Positions 1 through 5,266 are shown, counted from the first letter of the stretch. The stretch: 7,414 nucleotides of DNA from a bacterium (GCA_021802745.1 JAJZRK010000160.1:1-7414), one strand, 5' to 3'. Numbers and translations: made by a program. Notes: generated from the sequence alone by a model not told the origin.

Positions 1-60
1 CCAGTCAGGCCCGAGAATTTCGCGCGGACGGGCACGCCACGACGCGCGCTGCGCCGCGAG
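1..60 (+). repeat. Left copy of imperfect inverted repeat found at both window ends
   Basis: This stretch aligns with the reverse complement of 7341-7399. Shared blocks, in order, are CCAG (1-4), the exact 15-mer CCCGAGAATTTCGCG (10-24), GGAC (26-29), GCGCGCT (44-50) and an 8 of 10 match at 51-60. Spacers between blocks differ by at most one base. The 15-mer core is itself nearly palindromic around GAAATTC. The copy ends on the ribosome binding site of lhgO. It could be an interspersed genomic repeat or a conserved regulatory element; nothing in the window shows mobility. Confidence 0.6.
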
Positions 61-70
61 AAGAACCAGC

Positions 71-1318
71 ATGAAAATTGTCGTCGTTGGTGGCGGGCTT
101 GTGGGCCTGGGCACCGCGCGAGCGCTGCGGGCCAAGTATCCGCGCGCCGACCTCGTCGTGGTCGAGAAGGAACCCCAGTGGGGTGCGCACCAGAGCACGC
201 ACAACAGCGGCGTCCTGCACAGCGGCCTCTACTACAAACCCGGCTCCGCCCGCGCCCGCGTCGTCCGCCGCGGCCTCGCGCAGATGACCGACTACTGCCG
301 TGCGCGCGGCATCGTGCACGATGTCTGCGGCAAGCTCGTCGTCGCCGCGAGTGACGACGAAGTGCCGCGCCTCAAGGCGCTCCTCGAGCGCGGCCAGCAG
401 AACGGCCTGCGCGGCCTCCGCTGGCTCTCCGCCGCCGAAGCGCACGAGATCGAACCGCACGTGCGCGTGGTCGCCGCCGTGCACGTGCCCGAAGAGGGCA
501 TCGTGGACTATCGCGGCGTCGTGGACGCGCTCGTCGAGGATCTCACGGCCGCCGGCGTCGAGATGCGCGCCAACGCGCCCGTCACGCAGATCACGCGCGA
601 CGGGGCAGGGTGGCGCGTGCAACTCGGCGGCGGCGCAGCTGGCGCCTCTGGCAGCACGTCGAGCGGCGCGAGCGCCGGCGCCAACGGCGCCGCGCGCGAA
701 GTCTCCTGCGACTACATCGTCACCTGCGGCGGCCTGCACAGCGACCGCGTCTCACGCCTCGCCGGCGAGCGGCCGAGCACGCGCATCGTCGGATTCCGCG
801 GCGAATACTTCGTGCTCAAGCCCGAGCGGCAGCACCTGGTGAAGGGACTCATCTACCCCGTGCCGGACCCGGCCTTCCCCTTCCTCGGCGTGCACTTCAC
901 TCGGCTTGCGCTCGGCGGCGTGGAGTGCGGCCCAAACGCTGTGCTCGCGCTCGACCGCGAAGGGTACAAGCGCTGGGCGTTCAACCCGCGCGACGCGGCC
1001 TCGGCGCTCACCTTCCCCGGACTCTGGCGCTTCATCGCCAAGTACGCCGGGATGACCGTGTTCGAACTGAGGCGGTCGCTGAGCAAACAGGTCTTCGTGC
1101 AGTCGCTGCAGCGCTTGGTCCCCGAGGTGACGGGCGACGACCTGCTGCCGGGGCCGGTGGGCGTGCGCGCGCAGGCCATGAAGCCCGACGGCACGTTCGT
1201 GGACGACTTCGACTTCGTCGAGCGTCCCGGCGCCCTGCACGTGCTCAACGCGCCTAGTCCGGCGGCGACGGCCTGCCTGGCGATCGGCGAGGAGATTGCG
1301 GCGCGGGTTGCGGTGTAG
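71..1318 (+). CDS. lhgO: L-2-hydroxyglutarate oxidase/dehydrogenase, FAD-dependent
   Basis: This 415-aa flavoprotein most likely oxidises L-2-hydroxyglutarate to 2-oxoglutarate, passing electrons to FAD and then to quinone or oxygen at the inner face of the membrane. The sequence shows an N-terminal dinucleotide-binding fold with G7-x-G9-x-x-G12 and an acidic residue, E32, ending the second strand. The family signature THNSGVLHSGLYYKPGS follows at residues 43-59. A C-terminal VGVRAQAMKPDG...VDDF block and NAPSPAATACLAIG close the FAD fold. The ATG has a GAGAAG ribosome binding site at 58-63. Unusually, residues 186-208 are a Gly/Ala/Ser-only stretch before the conserved CDYIVTCGGLHSDRV segment, which looks like a low-complexity loop insertion. 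Related DAAO-family oxidases such as glycerol-3-phosphate dehydrogenase are less likely because the HSGLYY and GVRAQA blocks are typical of LhgO. Confidence 0.93.
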   Translation: MKIVVVGGGLVGLGTARALRAKYPRADLVVVEKEPQWGAHQSTHNSGVLHSGLYYKPGSARARVVRRGLAQMTDYCRARGIVHDVCGKLVVAASDDEVPRLKALLERGQQNGLRGLRWLSAAEAHEIEPHVRVVAAVHVPEEGIVDYRGVVDALVEDLTAAGVEMRANAPVTQITRDGAGWRVQLGGGAAGASGSTSSGASAGANGAAREVSCDYIVTCGGLHSDRVSRLAGERPSTRIVGFRGEYFVLKPERQHLVKGLIYPVPDPAFPFLGVHFTRLALGGVECGPNAVLALDREGYKRWAFNPRDAASALTFPGLWRFIAKYAGMTVFELRRSLSKQVFVQSLQRLVPEVTGDDLLPGPVGVRAQAMKPDGTFVDDFDFVERPGALHVLNAPSPAATACLAIGEEIAARVAV

Positions 1319-1339
1319 CGGCCCGCCGTCGAACGCTAC
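1315..1339. terminator. Possible bidirectional hairpin between convergent stop codons
   Basis: GTAGCG (1315-1320) and CGCTAC (1334-1339) form a perfect 6-bp stem with a 13-base loop. Each arm contains a stop codon: the TAG of lhgO at 1316-1318 and the TAG of higA (complement of 1336-1338). The arrangement suits a shared terminator for two convergent genes. There is no U-tract on either side, so intrinsic termination is uncertain and chance is possible. Confidence 0.3.
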
Positions 1340-1635
1340 GCGGCGCTGCTGACCCAGGGCTTGATGCGCTTCAGCGCCGCCGCGATTGCTCGCTCTGCCA
1401 CTTCGGTGTCGTACGCGATTTGCGCACGCAACCAGTAGCCGTTCGAGAGTCCGAAGAAGCGGCATAGCCGAAGATCCGTGTCGGCCGTGATCGCGCGCCG
1501 TCCGGCGACGATCTCGCCGAGGCGCTGCGCGGGGACGCCGATTTCCTTCGCCACGCGGTACTTCGTGAGGCCAAGCGGGAGGAGGAACTCCTCCGCCAGC
1601 AGTTCTCCAGGCGTCACCGGCTTGTGGCGTCTCAT
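1336..1635 (-). CDS. higA: HigA-family (VapI-like) XRE antitoxin, apparently orphaned
   Basis: This complete 99-aa protein is a HigA-type antitoxin and DNA-binding autorepressor. The opening KPVTPGELLAEEFLLPLGL is typical of the family. A Cro/C1-type helix-turn-helix lies at about residues 24-47 (YRVAKEIGVPAQRLGEIVAG). The tail DTDLRLCRFFGLSNGYWLRAQ is a HigA hallmark. The start is supported by GGGAG in the 15-base gap after the toxin remnant. In intact higBA loci the toxin gene comes first and HigA neutralises the HigB mRNase. Here only the last 29 toxin codons remain, so the antitoxin has no toxin in the window. The reading frame is undamaged and a good promoter with an operator-like palindrome lies just upstream. 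This suggests HigA is still made and may act as a regulator or an anti-toxin against HigB elsewhere. It is convergent with lhgO, 17 bases apart. Confidence 0.92.
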   Translation of the reverse strand: MRRHKPVTPGELLAEEFLLPLGLTKYRVAKEIGVPAQRLGEIVAGRRAITADTDLRLCRFFGLSNGYWLRAQIAYDTEVAERAIAAALKRIKPWVSSAA

Positions 1636-1650
1636 GGTCCGTTCTCCCGC

Positions 1651-1740
1651 TCAGTGATAGTCAACAATCTCGACCTCGGCGGGACCGGCAGCCGTCCAAC
1701 GGAAACAGCTGCGGAACTTGTCGTTTACGCGAATGCCCAG
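1651..1740 (-). pseudogene. higB: C-terminal remnant of HigB mRNA-interferase toxin
   Basis: Reading the complement of 1740 down to the TGA at 1651-1653 gives 29 codons, starting LGIRVNDKFRSCFRW and ending AEVEIVDYH. This is the C-terminal third of a RelE/HigB-family toxin, normally about 90 aa, including the closing D-Y-H residues implicated in catalysis in studied HigB proteins. Similarity starts abruptly at about GIRVND. Upstream, the frame runs through promoter-like DNA to a stop with no ATG or GTG. The 5' two-thirds of the toxin are therefore missing, and the remnant sits 15 bases before higA as in an intact operon. The S in RSCFRW replaces the usual aliphatic residue, consistent with decay. 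Expression as a functional toxin is very unlikely. Confidence 0.8.
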
Positions 1741-1750
1741 GCGAGCGAAG

Positions 1751-1779
1751 ATAGTAACGCGATGCGTTAATAACGTCAA
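1751..1779 (-). promoter_or_regulatory. Sigma70-type promoter of the higBA locus
   Basis: On the - strand, TTGACG (complement of 1774-1779) and TACTAT (complement of 1751-1756) are separated by exactly 17 bases, a near-consensus sigma70 promoter. Transcription would start about 1744, almost directly on the toxin remnant, and run into higA. The spacer holds an inverted repeat (see the operator entry). Confidence 0.65.
1755..1769. promoter_or_regulatory. Operator-like palindrome in the higBA promoter spacer
   Basis: TAACGC-GAT-GCGTTA is a perfect 6-3-6 inverted repeat lying between the -35 and -10 boxes, with a further TAACGT half-site at 1771-1776. Binding here by dimeric HigA would block RNA polymerase, the usual HigA autoregulation mode. 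The assignment to HigA is inferred from position. Confidence 0.55.
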
Positions 1780-1808
1780 GCGTGATTAGCAATTGAGCCA
1801 GCGGTGAA

Positions 1809-2144
1809 CTACGGTGCGAACATCTGCCGCAGTATCCCCAGCACCTTCCGCAGCGTCGGCTCGGAGAGGCGGCCGAGGCGTTTCGTGAACCGCGTGCGCT
1901 CCACCGTTCGCACCTGGTCGAGCACCACGTGGCCGTCCTTCCCGGCGAAGCGGCAGGACACGCGAAACGGATACGCGTGACTGCCGGTCGTCAGCGGCGC
2001 GACGATGAACGTCGCCATCGCGATGTTCAGTTCGTCCGGGGAGACCACGAGGCAGGGGCGCGCCTTTCGGATCTCGCTGCCCAGTGTGGGACCGAGCTGC
2101 ACGAGGAAGACGTCACCGCGCCGCGGCCCGACGGCTACCGCCAT
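1809..2144 (-). CDS. mazF: MazF/PemK-family mRNA interferase toxin
   Basis: This complete 111-aa toxin belongs to the PemK/MazF family, ribosome-independent endoribonucleases that cut mRNA at short sequence motifs. Visible family blocks are RGDVFLVQLGPTLGSEIRKARPCLVVSPDELN (residues 9-40), FIVAPLTT (46-53) and GKDGHVVLDQVRTVERTRFTKRLGRL. With the chosen start, R29 of the ARP motif and T52/T53 of PLTT fall where E. coli MazF has its catalytic Arg and Thr. The ATG at 2142-2144 is preferred over a GTG two codons upstream because GAGGAG (complement of 2150-2155) lies 5 bases before the ATG but overlaps the GTG. The gene overlaps the antitoxin 3' end by 10 bases, suggesting translational coupling. 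It appears intact and active; its cleavage site cannot be read from sequence. Confidence 0.93.
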   Translation of the reverse strand: MAVAVGPRRGDVFLVQLGPTLGSEIRKARPCLVVSPDELNIAMATFIVAPLTTGSHAYPFRVSCRFAGKDGHVVLDQVRTVERTRFTKRLGRLSEPTLRKVLGILRQMFAP

Positions 2145-2386
2145 TCCCACTCCTCGTCGTCGAAGCGCGTCGGCGTGACGTCATCCAGCAGTCCGTCGTG
2201 GCGTGCGGCGAGCTTCGCCGCCGCCGCGGCCCACCCGACCCGCACACGCCGCCGGGCCGGCCGCACGATCAACGCACCGTCACGCGCCTCGAGTTCCACC
2301 TCGTCCTGAAAGCCGAGCTGCTCCAGCAGCGGCTTGGCGAGGCGCAACCCGCGTGAATTGCCAATGCGAACGAGTCGTGCTTTCAC
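2135..2386 (-). CDS. mazE: MazE-like AbrB/SpoVT-domain antitoxin
   Basis: This 83-aa antitoxin is paired with the downstream MazF. Its N-terminus, VKARLVRIGNSRGLRLAKPLLEQLG, is a swapped-hairpin AbrB (SpoVT/MazE) DNA-binding domain of about 45 residues. It is followed by an Ala/Arg-rich helix and an acidic, aromatic tail (TRFDDEEWEW) typical of the part that wraps MazF. The GTG start at 2384-2386 is preceded by GGAGGG with 4 bases spacing and matches the conserved KxRxxRIGNSRG beginning. An in-frame extension to 2470 would translate the promoter and operator and is rejected. As in other MazEF operons, MazE alone or with MazF is expected to repress the promoter immediately upstream, where a 21-bp palindrome lies. 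Confidence 0.9.
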   Translation of the reverse strand: MKARLVRIGNSRGLRLAKPLLEQLGFQDEVELEARDGALIVRPARRRVRVGWAAAAAKLAARHDGLLDDVTPTRFDDEEWEWR

Positions 2387-2400
2387 GGAACCCTCCGGTC

Positions 2401-2421
2401 GGTGATTACAATGTAACCACC
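2401..2421. promoter_or_regulatory. Operator palindrome upstream of mazEF
   Basis: This 21-base sequence is an inverted repeat with arms GGTGATTACA and TGTAACCACC around a central A. Only one arm position fails to pair. It starts 15 bases upstream of the mazE GTG and overlaps the predicted -10 box, which is the expected placement for autorepression by the AbrB-type antitoxin. The identity of the binding protein is inferred. Confidence 0.6.
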
Positions 2422-2439
2422 GATCGTCGGAACCTGCAA
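2410..2439 (-). promoter_or_regulatory. Candidate mazEF promoter
   Basis: On the - strand, TTGCAG (complement of 2434-2439) and TACATT (complement of 2410-2415) have an 18-base spacer. The match to sigma70 consensus is moderate. The -10 lies inside the 21-bp palindrome, which strengthens the case. Confidence 0.45.
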
Positions 2440-2585
2440 GCGAAAGGGCAGTCGCGGAAGTATCGGGCATCGCCAGTCTCTCGTCAGGGATCGTCGCAAC
2501 CGAGTATTGCGCACGACCCTCCCAACAGCGTCATCATCGCGCCGCGAGACGGGGCATTTCCTCCCCAGAAGTGGTTGGAAAGCGC

Positions 2586-2667
2586 TACTTTCCCCCTCGT
2601 CCCTCCTCCCCCCTCCCTCCACTCCTCCCCCCTCACCAAACCCCTGCACCCGCCCCCGTCTCTCCAA
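2586..2667 (+). promoter_or_regulatory. C-rich, G-poor leader before cca; G-quadruplex-prone on the - strand
   Basis: From 2586 to about 2664 the + strand is almost all C and T, with very few G. C-runs of three or more lie at 2592-2596, 2601-2603, 2608-2613, 2615-2617 and 2627-2632, separated by 1-9 bases. On the - strand, which is the template for cca, these meet the usual G-quadruplex pattern. A transcript of this region would be C-rich and G-poor, the composition of Rho loading sites. It lies in the leader or at the extreme 5' end of cca. The remaining bases 2422-2585 show no convincing gene or RNA. Confidence 0.5.
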
Positions 2668-3990
2668 TTGTCCCGCCTCACCCCTCCTCCCGAAGTCCTG
2701 GAAATCGCCGCCAGGCTCCGCCGCGCCGGCTTCGAAGCCTGGTGCGTCGGCGGCGCCGTGCGCGATGCGCTCCTTGGCCATGCCCACCTCGACTGGGACA
2801 TCGCCACGAGTGCGACGCCCCCCGAGGTGATGCGCACGTTCAGGCGCACCGTGCCGGTGGGCATCGCGTTTGGCACGGTGGGTGTGCTCGACGCGAACGG
2901 GCGGCTGCACGAGGTGACGACGTTCCGTCAGGACGTGAAGACCGACGGGCGCCATGCGGAGGTGCAGTTTGGCGCGTCGCTCGAGGAGGACCTGGCGCGG
3001 CGCGACTTCACCATCAACGCCATCGCGTACAATCCGCAGACGGGCGAGCTGCTCGACCCGTTCAACGGGCGCAAGGACCTGCGCGCGAAGATCGTGCGCG
3101 CCGTCGGCGACCCCGAGCAGCGGATGCTGGAGGATCGCCTGCGCGCCCTGCGCGCGCTGCGCTTCGCGTCGCGCTTCGACTTCACCATCGAAGCGGCCAC
3201 GTGGAAGGCGATCTGCAACTCGGCGCCGCACCTCACGCGGCTCAGCGCCGAGCGCGTGAAGCAGGAGATCGAGAAGACCATGGAGCAGGTGGCGCGCCCG
3301 AGCGCGGCCTTCGCGCGCTGGCGCGACGCCGACGCGCTGCGCGTGCTCGTGCCGCCGCTGCACGACGCGCCGGCCGAACGGTTCGCCGCGCTCGACTACT
3401 TGCCCATGCCCACGGGCAAGCGCGCCGCCGAGCGCAAGCTGCTGCGTCTCGCGATGCTCTTCTTTGGCGATGACAAGCGCGCCGCCGAGCAGGCGTTGCG
3501 CGCGCTGCGCTTCTCCAACCACGACATCGCCTGGGTGTCGCGTCTCGCCGAGGCGCGCGCGCGCCTCGGTGATGCGGTGGACGCCGCCATGGTGCGCGAC
3601 GGCGGCGTGACCGACGCCGAACTTCGCCGCTGGGCGGCCGAAGTCGGCCGCACCGCCGTGGCGAGTTGGTGGCGCCTCAACGCCGCGCTGTGGAGCGCGC
3701 GGCGGGCGGCCGTCCCCCCAACCCCCCCGCACCACACCCTGCCTCTGCCCCTGCACCCGGCGGTGTGCAGCGCACACCGCCGATTGATCCGCGTCGCATT
3801 CCGTGATCCCATTGAGACCGGCGACCTGCAGGTAGACGGCGAGGACCTGGCGTCGGCGGGCATTCCGAAGGGCCCCGCGCTCGGCGCGACGCTCAGGCAA
3901 CTGCTCGATGCCGTGGTCGCTGACCCTGGGCTGAATTCACGCGCCCAGCTTCTAGACCTGGCGCGCACGATGCAGGAGAAGCGGTCCTAG
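2668..3990 (+). CDS. cca: CCA tRNA nucleotidyltransferase / poly(A) polymerase family protein
   Basis: This class II nucleotidyltransferase of the CCA-adding/PcnB family most likely adds or repairs the 3' CCA of tRNAs in the cytoplasm. The head domain has WCVGGAVRDALLG (GG at 28-29) and LDWD with metal-binding D42 and D44. The template-arm motif RRDFTINA is at 111-118 and EDRLRALRALRF at 155-166. A C-terminal block, DLQVDGEDLASAGIPKGPALG...LLDAVVADP, is common in bacterial members without an HD domain. The start is uncertain: the TTG at 2668 gives 440 aa and begins just before the conserved helix, but no good ribosome binding site precedes it. The open frame extends to 2203, but that part encodes a Pro/Ser-rich stretch from the C-rich leader and is probably untranslated. 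Residues 350-364 are a Pro-rich linker. A PcnB-type poly(A) polymerase is the alternative. It overlaps the convergent nucleotidyltransferase by 4 bases. Confidence 0.92.
   Translation: MSRLTPPPEVLEIAARLRRAGFEAWCVGGAVRDALLGHAHLDWDIATSATPPEVMRTFRRTVPVGIAFGTVGVLDANGRLHEVTTFRQDVKTDGRHAEVQFGASLEEDLARRDFTINAIAYNPQTGELLDPFNGRKDLRAKIVRAVGDPEQRMLEDRLRALRALRFASRFDFTIEAATWKAICNSAPHLTRLSAERVKQEIEKTMEQVARPSAAFARWRDADALRVLVPPLHDAPAERFAALDYLPMPTGKRAAERKLLRLAMLFFGDDKRAAEQALRALRFSNHDIAWVSRLAEARARLGDAVDAAMVRDGGVTDAELRRWAAEVGRTAVASWWRLNAALWSARRAAVPPTPPHHTLPLPLHPAVCSAHRRLIRVAFRDPIETGDLQVDGEDLASAGIPKGPALGATLRQLLDAVVADPGLNSRAQLLDLARTMQEKRS
3714..3780 (+). repeat. C-rich tract plus perfect 9-3-9 hairpin inside cca
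   Basis: Inside the cca frame, C6 (3714-3719) and C7 (3722-3728) runs and a C-rich segment are followed by a perfect inverted repeat. GCGGTGTGC (3760-3768) and GCACACCGC (3772-3780) are separated by AGC. The tract carries CCCCTGCACCCG (3748-3759), identical to 2641-2652 in the cca leader. The encoded peptide is a Pro/His/Leu-rich linker followed by AVCSAHR. It looks like a repeat that inserted in frame between the body and the C-terminal domain. Confidence 0.65.
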
Positions 3991-4814
3991 CGTTGCTCCG
4001 CGCTCGAATCGAATCCATCTCCCGTCGTGATCCGCGGCAGAACTCCCGACGGCCGACCGAAGTGCGGTGTGATTGCTGACGGGCGCGCGACGCCGAGCTT
4101 CGGCATCACGAATTGCTGCATCGCCGCGTTCCAGTAGAGGCAGCCCATCTCCTCGACCGGACTAGCCTGCGCGAACGCTTCCGCCTCGTCGAGCGCCGCC
4201 AACCATGCGTGCTTGGCCGCCACGAGATCGAACGGCTCCGCGAGGTCCAGGCGAGTGAAGTCTTCCGGGTGATACCGGCCGCGCCGCTTCAACAGCTCGA
4301 GCAATCGCAGCGGAGTGAAGCCGGGATCCTTGCCGCAGGCCGCCCACACGGTGGCGCCCAAGGGCAGTACGCGGCGGTGCACAAAGAGGATGTCCACGAA
4401 GTCCCGGGGCTCGTCACGACCGGCGAGCGCGAGCACCTTGTTGACGGCCAGGTCAACCGGGTGCAGCAGCAGTCCGCCGGCGGTGTCGCGGACCAAGGGC
4501 ATGAAGCGCCACGCCGAGTCGTGCGCCCAATCCACCCGAGTGGATTCGGCGGCGCGGGCGACCGTCGCTCGAATGAAGCCTGGTTGGCTGATGTCGGTCG
4601 TCACGTCGTAGGCGTGGGATCGCAGCAGCGCCGAGTCGAGCGCGAACGCCTGCGCCACGCGCTCCTCGGAGTCGTGGAAGAAGTCCAGGTCGTTGCTGAA
4701 CCGCGCGGAGTTCGGGGCAAAGTGCAGCGCGGCGCCGCCAGCCAGGTAGCGGGCGTCGTTGGGCGGCGTCGAGAGGTCGGCGAGCAGTTGGTGCTGAAAT
4801 GGCGTTAATGGCAT
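3987..4814 (-). CDS. AbiEii-like nucleotidyltransferase, putative toxin
   Basis: This 275-aa protein belongs to the AbiEii/AbiGii (DUF1814) branch of the polymerase-beta nucleotidyltransferase fold. Family evidence is AGGAALHF at 25-32 and RFSNDLDFF at 38-46 with catalytic D42 and D44. A likely third carboxylate is D95 (TRVDW). HPVDLAVNKVLAL at 118-130 has the conserved lysine K126, and EPRDFVDILFV follows at 135-145. In type IV systems such proteins act as toxins. Relatives of the MenT type in Mycobacterium tuberculosis add nucleotides to tRNA 3' ends and block translation. The ATG at 4812-4814 overlaps the upstream small gene by 10 bases, indicating a two-gene operon. No AbiEi-type winged-helix antitoxin is present. 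Its stop codon overlaps that of cca, read in the opposite direction, in the palindrome CTAG. Target and activity are inferred from family only. Confidence 0.82.
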   Translation of the reverse strand: MPLTPFQHQLLADLSTPPNDARYLAGGAALHFAPNSARFSNDLDFFHDSEERVAQAFALDSALLRSHAYDVTTDISQPGFIRATVARAAESTRVDWAHDSAWRFMPLVRDTAGGLLLHPVDLAVNKVLALAGRDEPRDFVDILFVHRRVLPLGATVWAACGKDPGFTPLRLLELLKRRGRYHPEDFTRLDLAEPFDLVAAKHAWLAALDEAEAFAQASPVEEMGCLYWNAAMQQFVMPKLGVARPSAITPHFGRPSGVLPRITTGDGFDSSAEQR

Positions 4815-5068
4815 AACCGGCCCCCCACACGCCACGCTTCGGGGTTGCCGTGCTTCTTGAGTTGCGCGGCCACCCACGACACATCGGCGGAAGTGATTTG
4901 CAGATCGCGGCGATACGACCAGAAGCACATCGTGTAGAACTTCCTGTACGCGCGCCGAGCCTCGCGCACGCGCACCATATCCCGCGCCGTGGAAGGGTCG
5001 AGGGAGCGACGGCTCTTGCGACCCCCGCGTCGGCCGATCTCGGAAAGGTACCTGCTGACCGTGGTCAT
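4805..5068 (-). CDS. Small basic protein paired with AbiEii-like nucleotidyltransferase; candidate antitoxin
   Basis: This 87-aa protein starts MTTVSRYLSEIGRRGGRKSRR and is strongly basic in its first half. A helix-rich middle (MVRVREARRAYRKFYTMCFWSYRRDL) and a tail (VSWVAAQLKKHGNPEAWRVG) follow. There is no signal peptide or membrane segment. I recognise no named domain, though similar short proteins preceding nucleotidyltransferase genes are, to my recollection, widespread. The ATG at 5066-5068 is chosen over an upstream in-frame extension to 5119 because the extension would cover the promoter. Only a weak AGCGGA stands in for a ribosome binding site. The 10-base overlap with the nucleotidyltransferase, its promoter-proximal position and its size fit an antitoxin that neutralises the toxin or binds the promoter repeats. 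An RNA-binding cofactor of the nucleotidyltransferase is an alternative. Confidence 0.75.
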   Translation of the reverse strand: MTTVSRYLSEIGRRGGRKSRRSLDPSTARDMVRVREARRAYRKFYTMCFWSYRRDLQITSADVSWVAAQLKKHGNPEAWRVGGRLCH

Positions 5069-5069
5069 A

Positions 5070-5099
5070 TAACGTAATCCGCTTATGATGTAACGTAAT
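5070..5099. promoter_or_regulatory. Direct repeats TAACGTAAT, 21-bp period, in nucleotidyltransferase operon promoter
   Basis: TAACGTAAT occurs at 5070-5078 and 5091-5099, exactly 21 bp or two helical turns apart. The match extends to 10 of 11 bases with the flanking TA/TG. One copy overlaps the predicted -10 box and the other lies against the start codon of the 87-aa gene. Same-face spacing suggests cooperative binding by a repressor, possibly the 87-aa protein; this is inference. Confidence 0.5.
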
Positions 5100-5124
5100 A
5101 TAATACAAACAAGTAACATGGCAA
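5097..5124 (-). promoter_or_regulatory. Candidate promoter of the 87-aa/AbiEii-like operon
   Basis: On the - strand, TTGCCA (complement of 5119-5124) and TATATT (complement of 5097-5102) are 16 bases apart, in an AT-rich island (about 5065-5130) within otherwise GC-rich DNA. The predicted start near 5090 gives a leader of about 20 bases. Confidence 0.5.
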
Positions 5125-5194
5125 GTTATCTATCCGTCTGCCGATGGAGAGCATCCCGCCCGCGCCACGATCAGGAGCGGCTCATCCGCGCCAA

Positions 5195-5223
5195 TTGACT
5201 GGAGACGAAGGCGTGGGTATTTT
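5195..5223 (+). promoter_or_regulatory. Candidate promoter of the Phd-like/nucleotidyltransferase operon
   Basis: TTGACT (5195-5200) and TATTTT (5218-5223) are separated by exactly 17 bases, close to sigma70 consensus. The AT-rich leader 5218-5250 follows, then AGAGAGGGG just before the ATG at 5267. I see no strong palindrome here beyond short partial matches such as GTTA...TAAC. Confidence 0.55.
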
Positions 5224-5266
5224 AAAGGTATGTTATAAAGTCATTAACTTGGCAGAGAGGGGCCCG

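Noticed and set aside
71..739. Alternative frames on both strands within lhgO
   Set aside because: They are shadows of a strongly conserved oxidase frame.
1771..1808. Search for the missing 5' part of higB in another frame (frameshift rather than deletion)
   Set aside because: Only about 40 bases separate the promoter from the end of mazF, too little to encode the missing 60 residues.
2387..2470. Upstream start for mazE at 2470
   Set aside because: It would translate the operator and promoter; the GTG at 2386 has a good ribosome binding site and begins at the conserved AbrB strand.
2203..2667. N-terminal extension of cca to 2203
   Set aside because: It would read through mazE antisense, the mazEF promoter and the C-rich leader, giving unconserved Pro/Ser-rich sequence before the usual start of the family.
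2383..3900. Long - strand open frame of 505 codons opposite cca
   Set aside because: It lies antisense to a clear cca gene, has Arg/Gly-rich low-information composition and no family motif; long antisense frames are expected at this GC content.
5144..5266. Upstream start for the Phd-like gene at 5144
   Set aside because: It would include the predicted promoter; the ATG at 5267 has a strong ribosome binding site.
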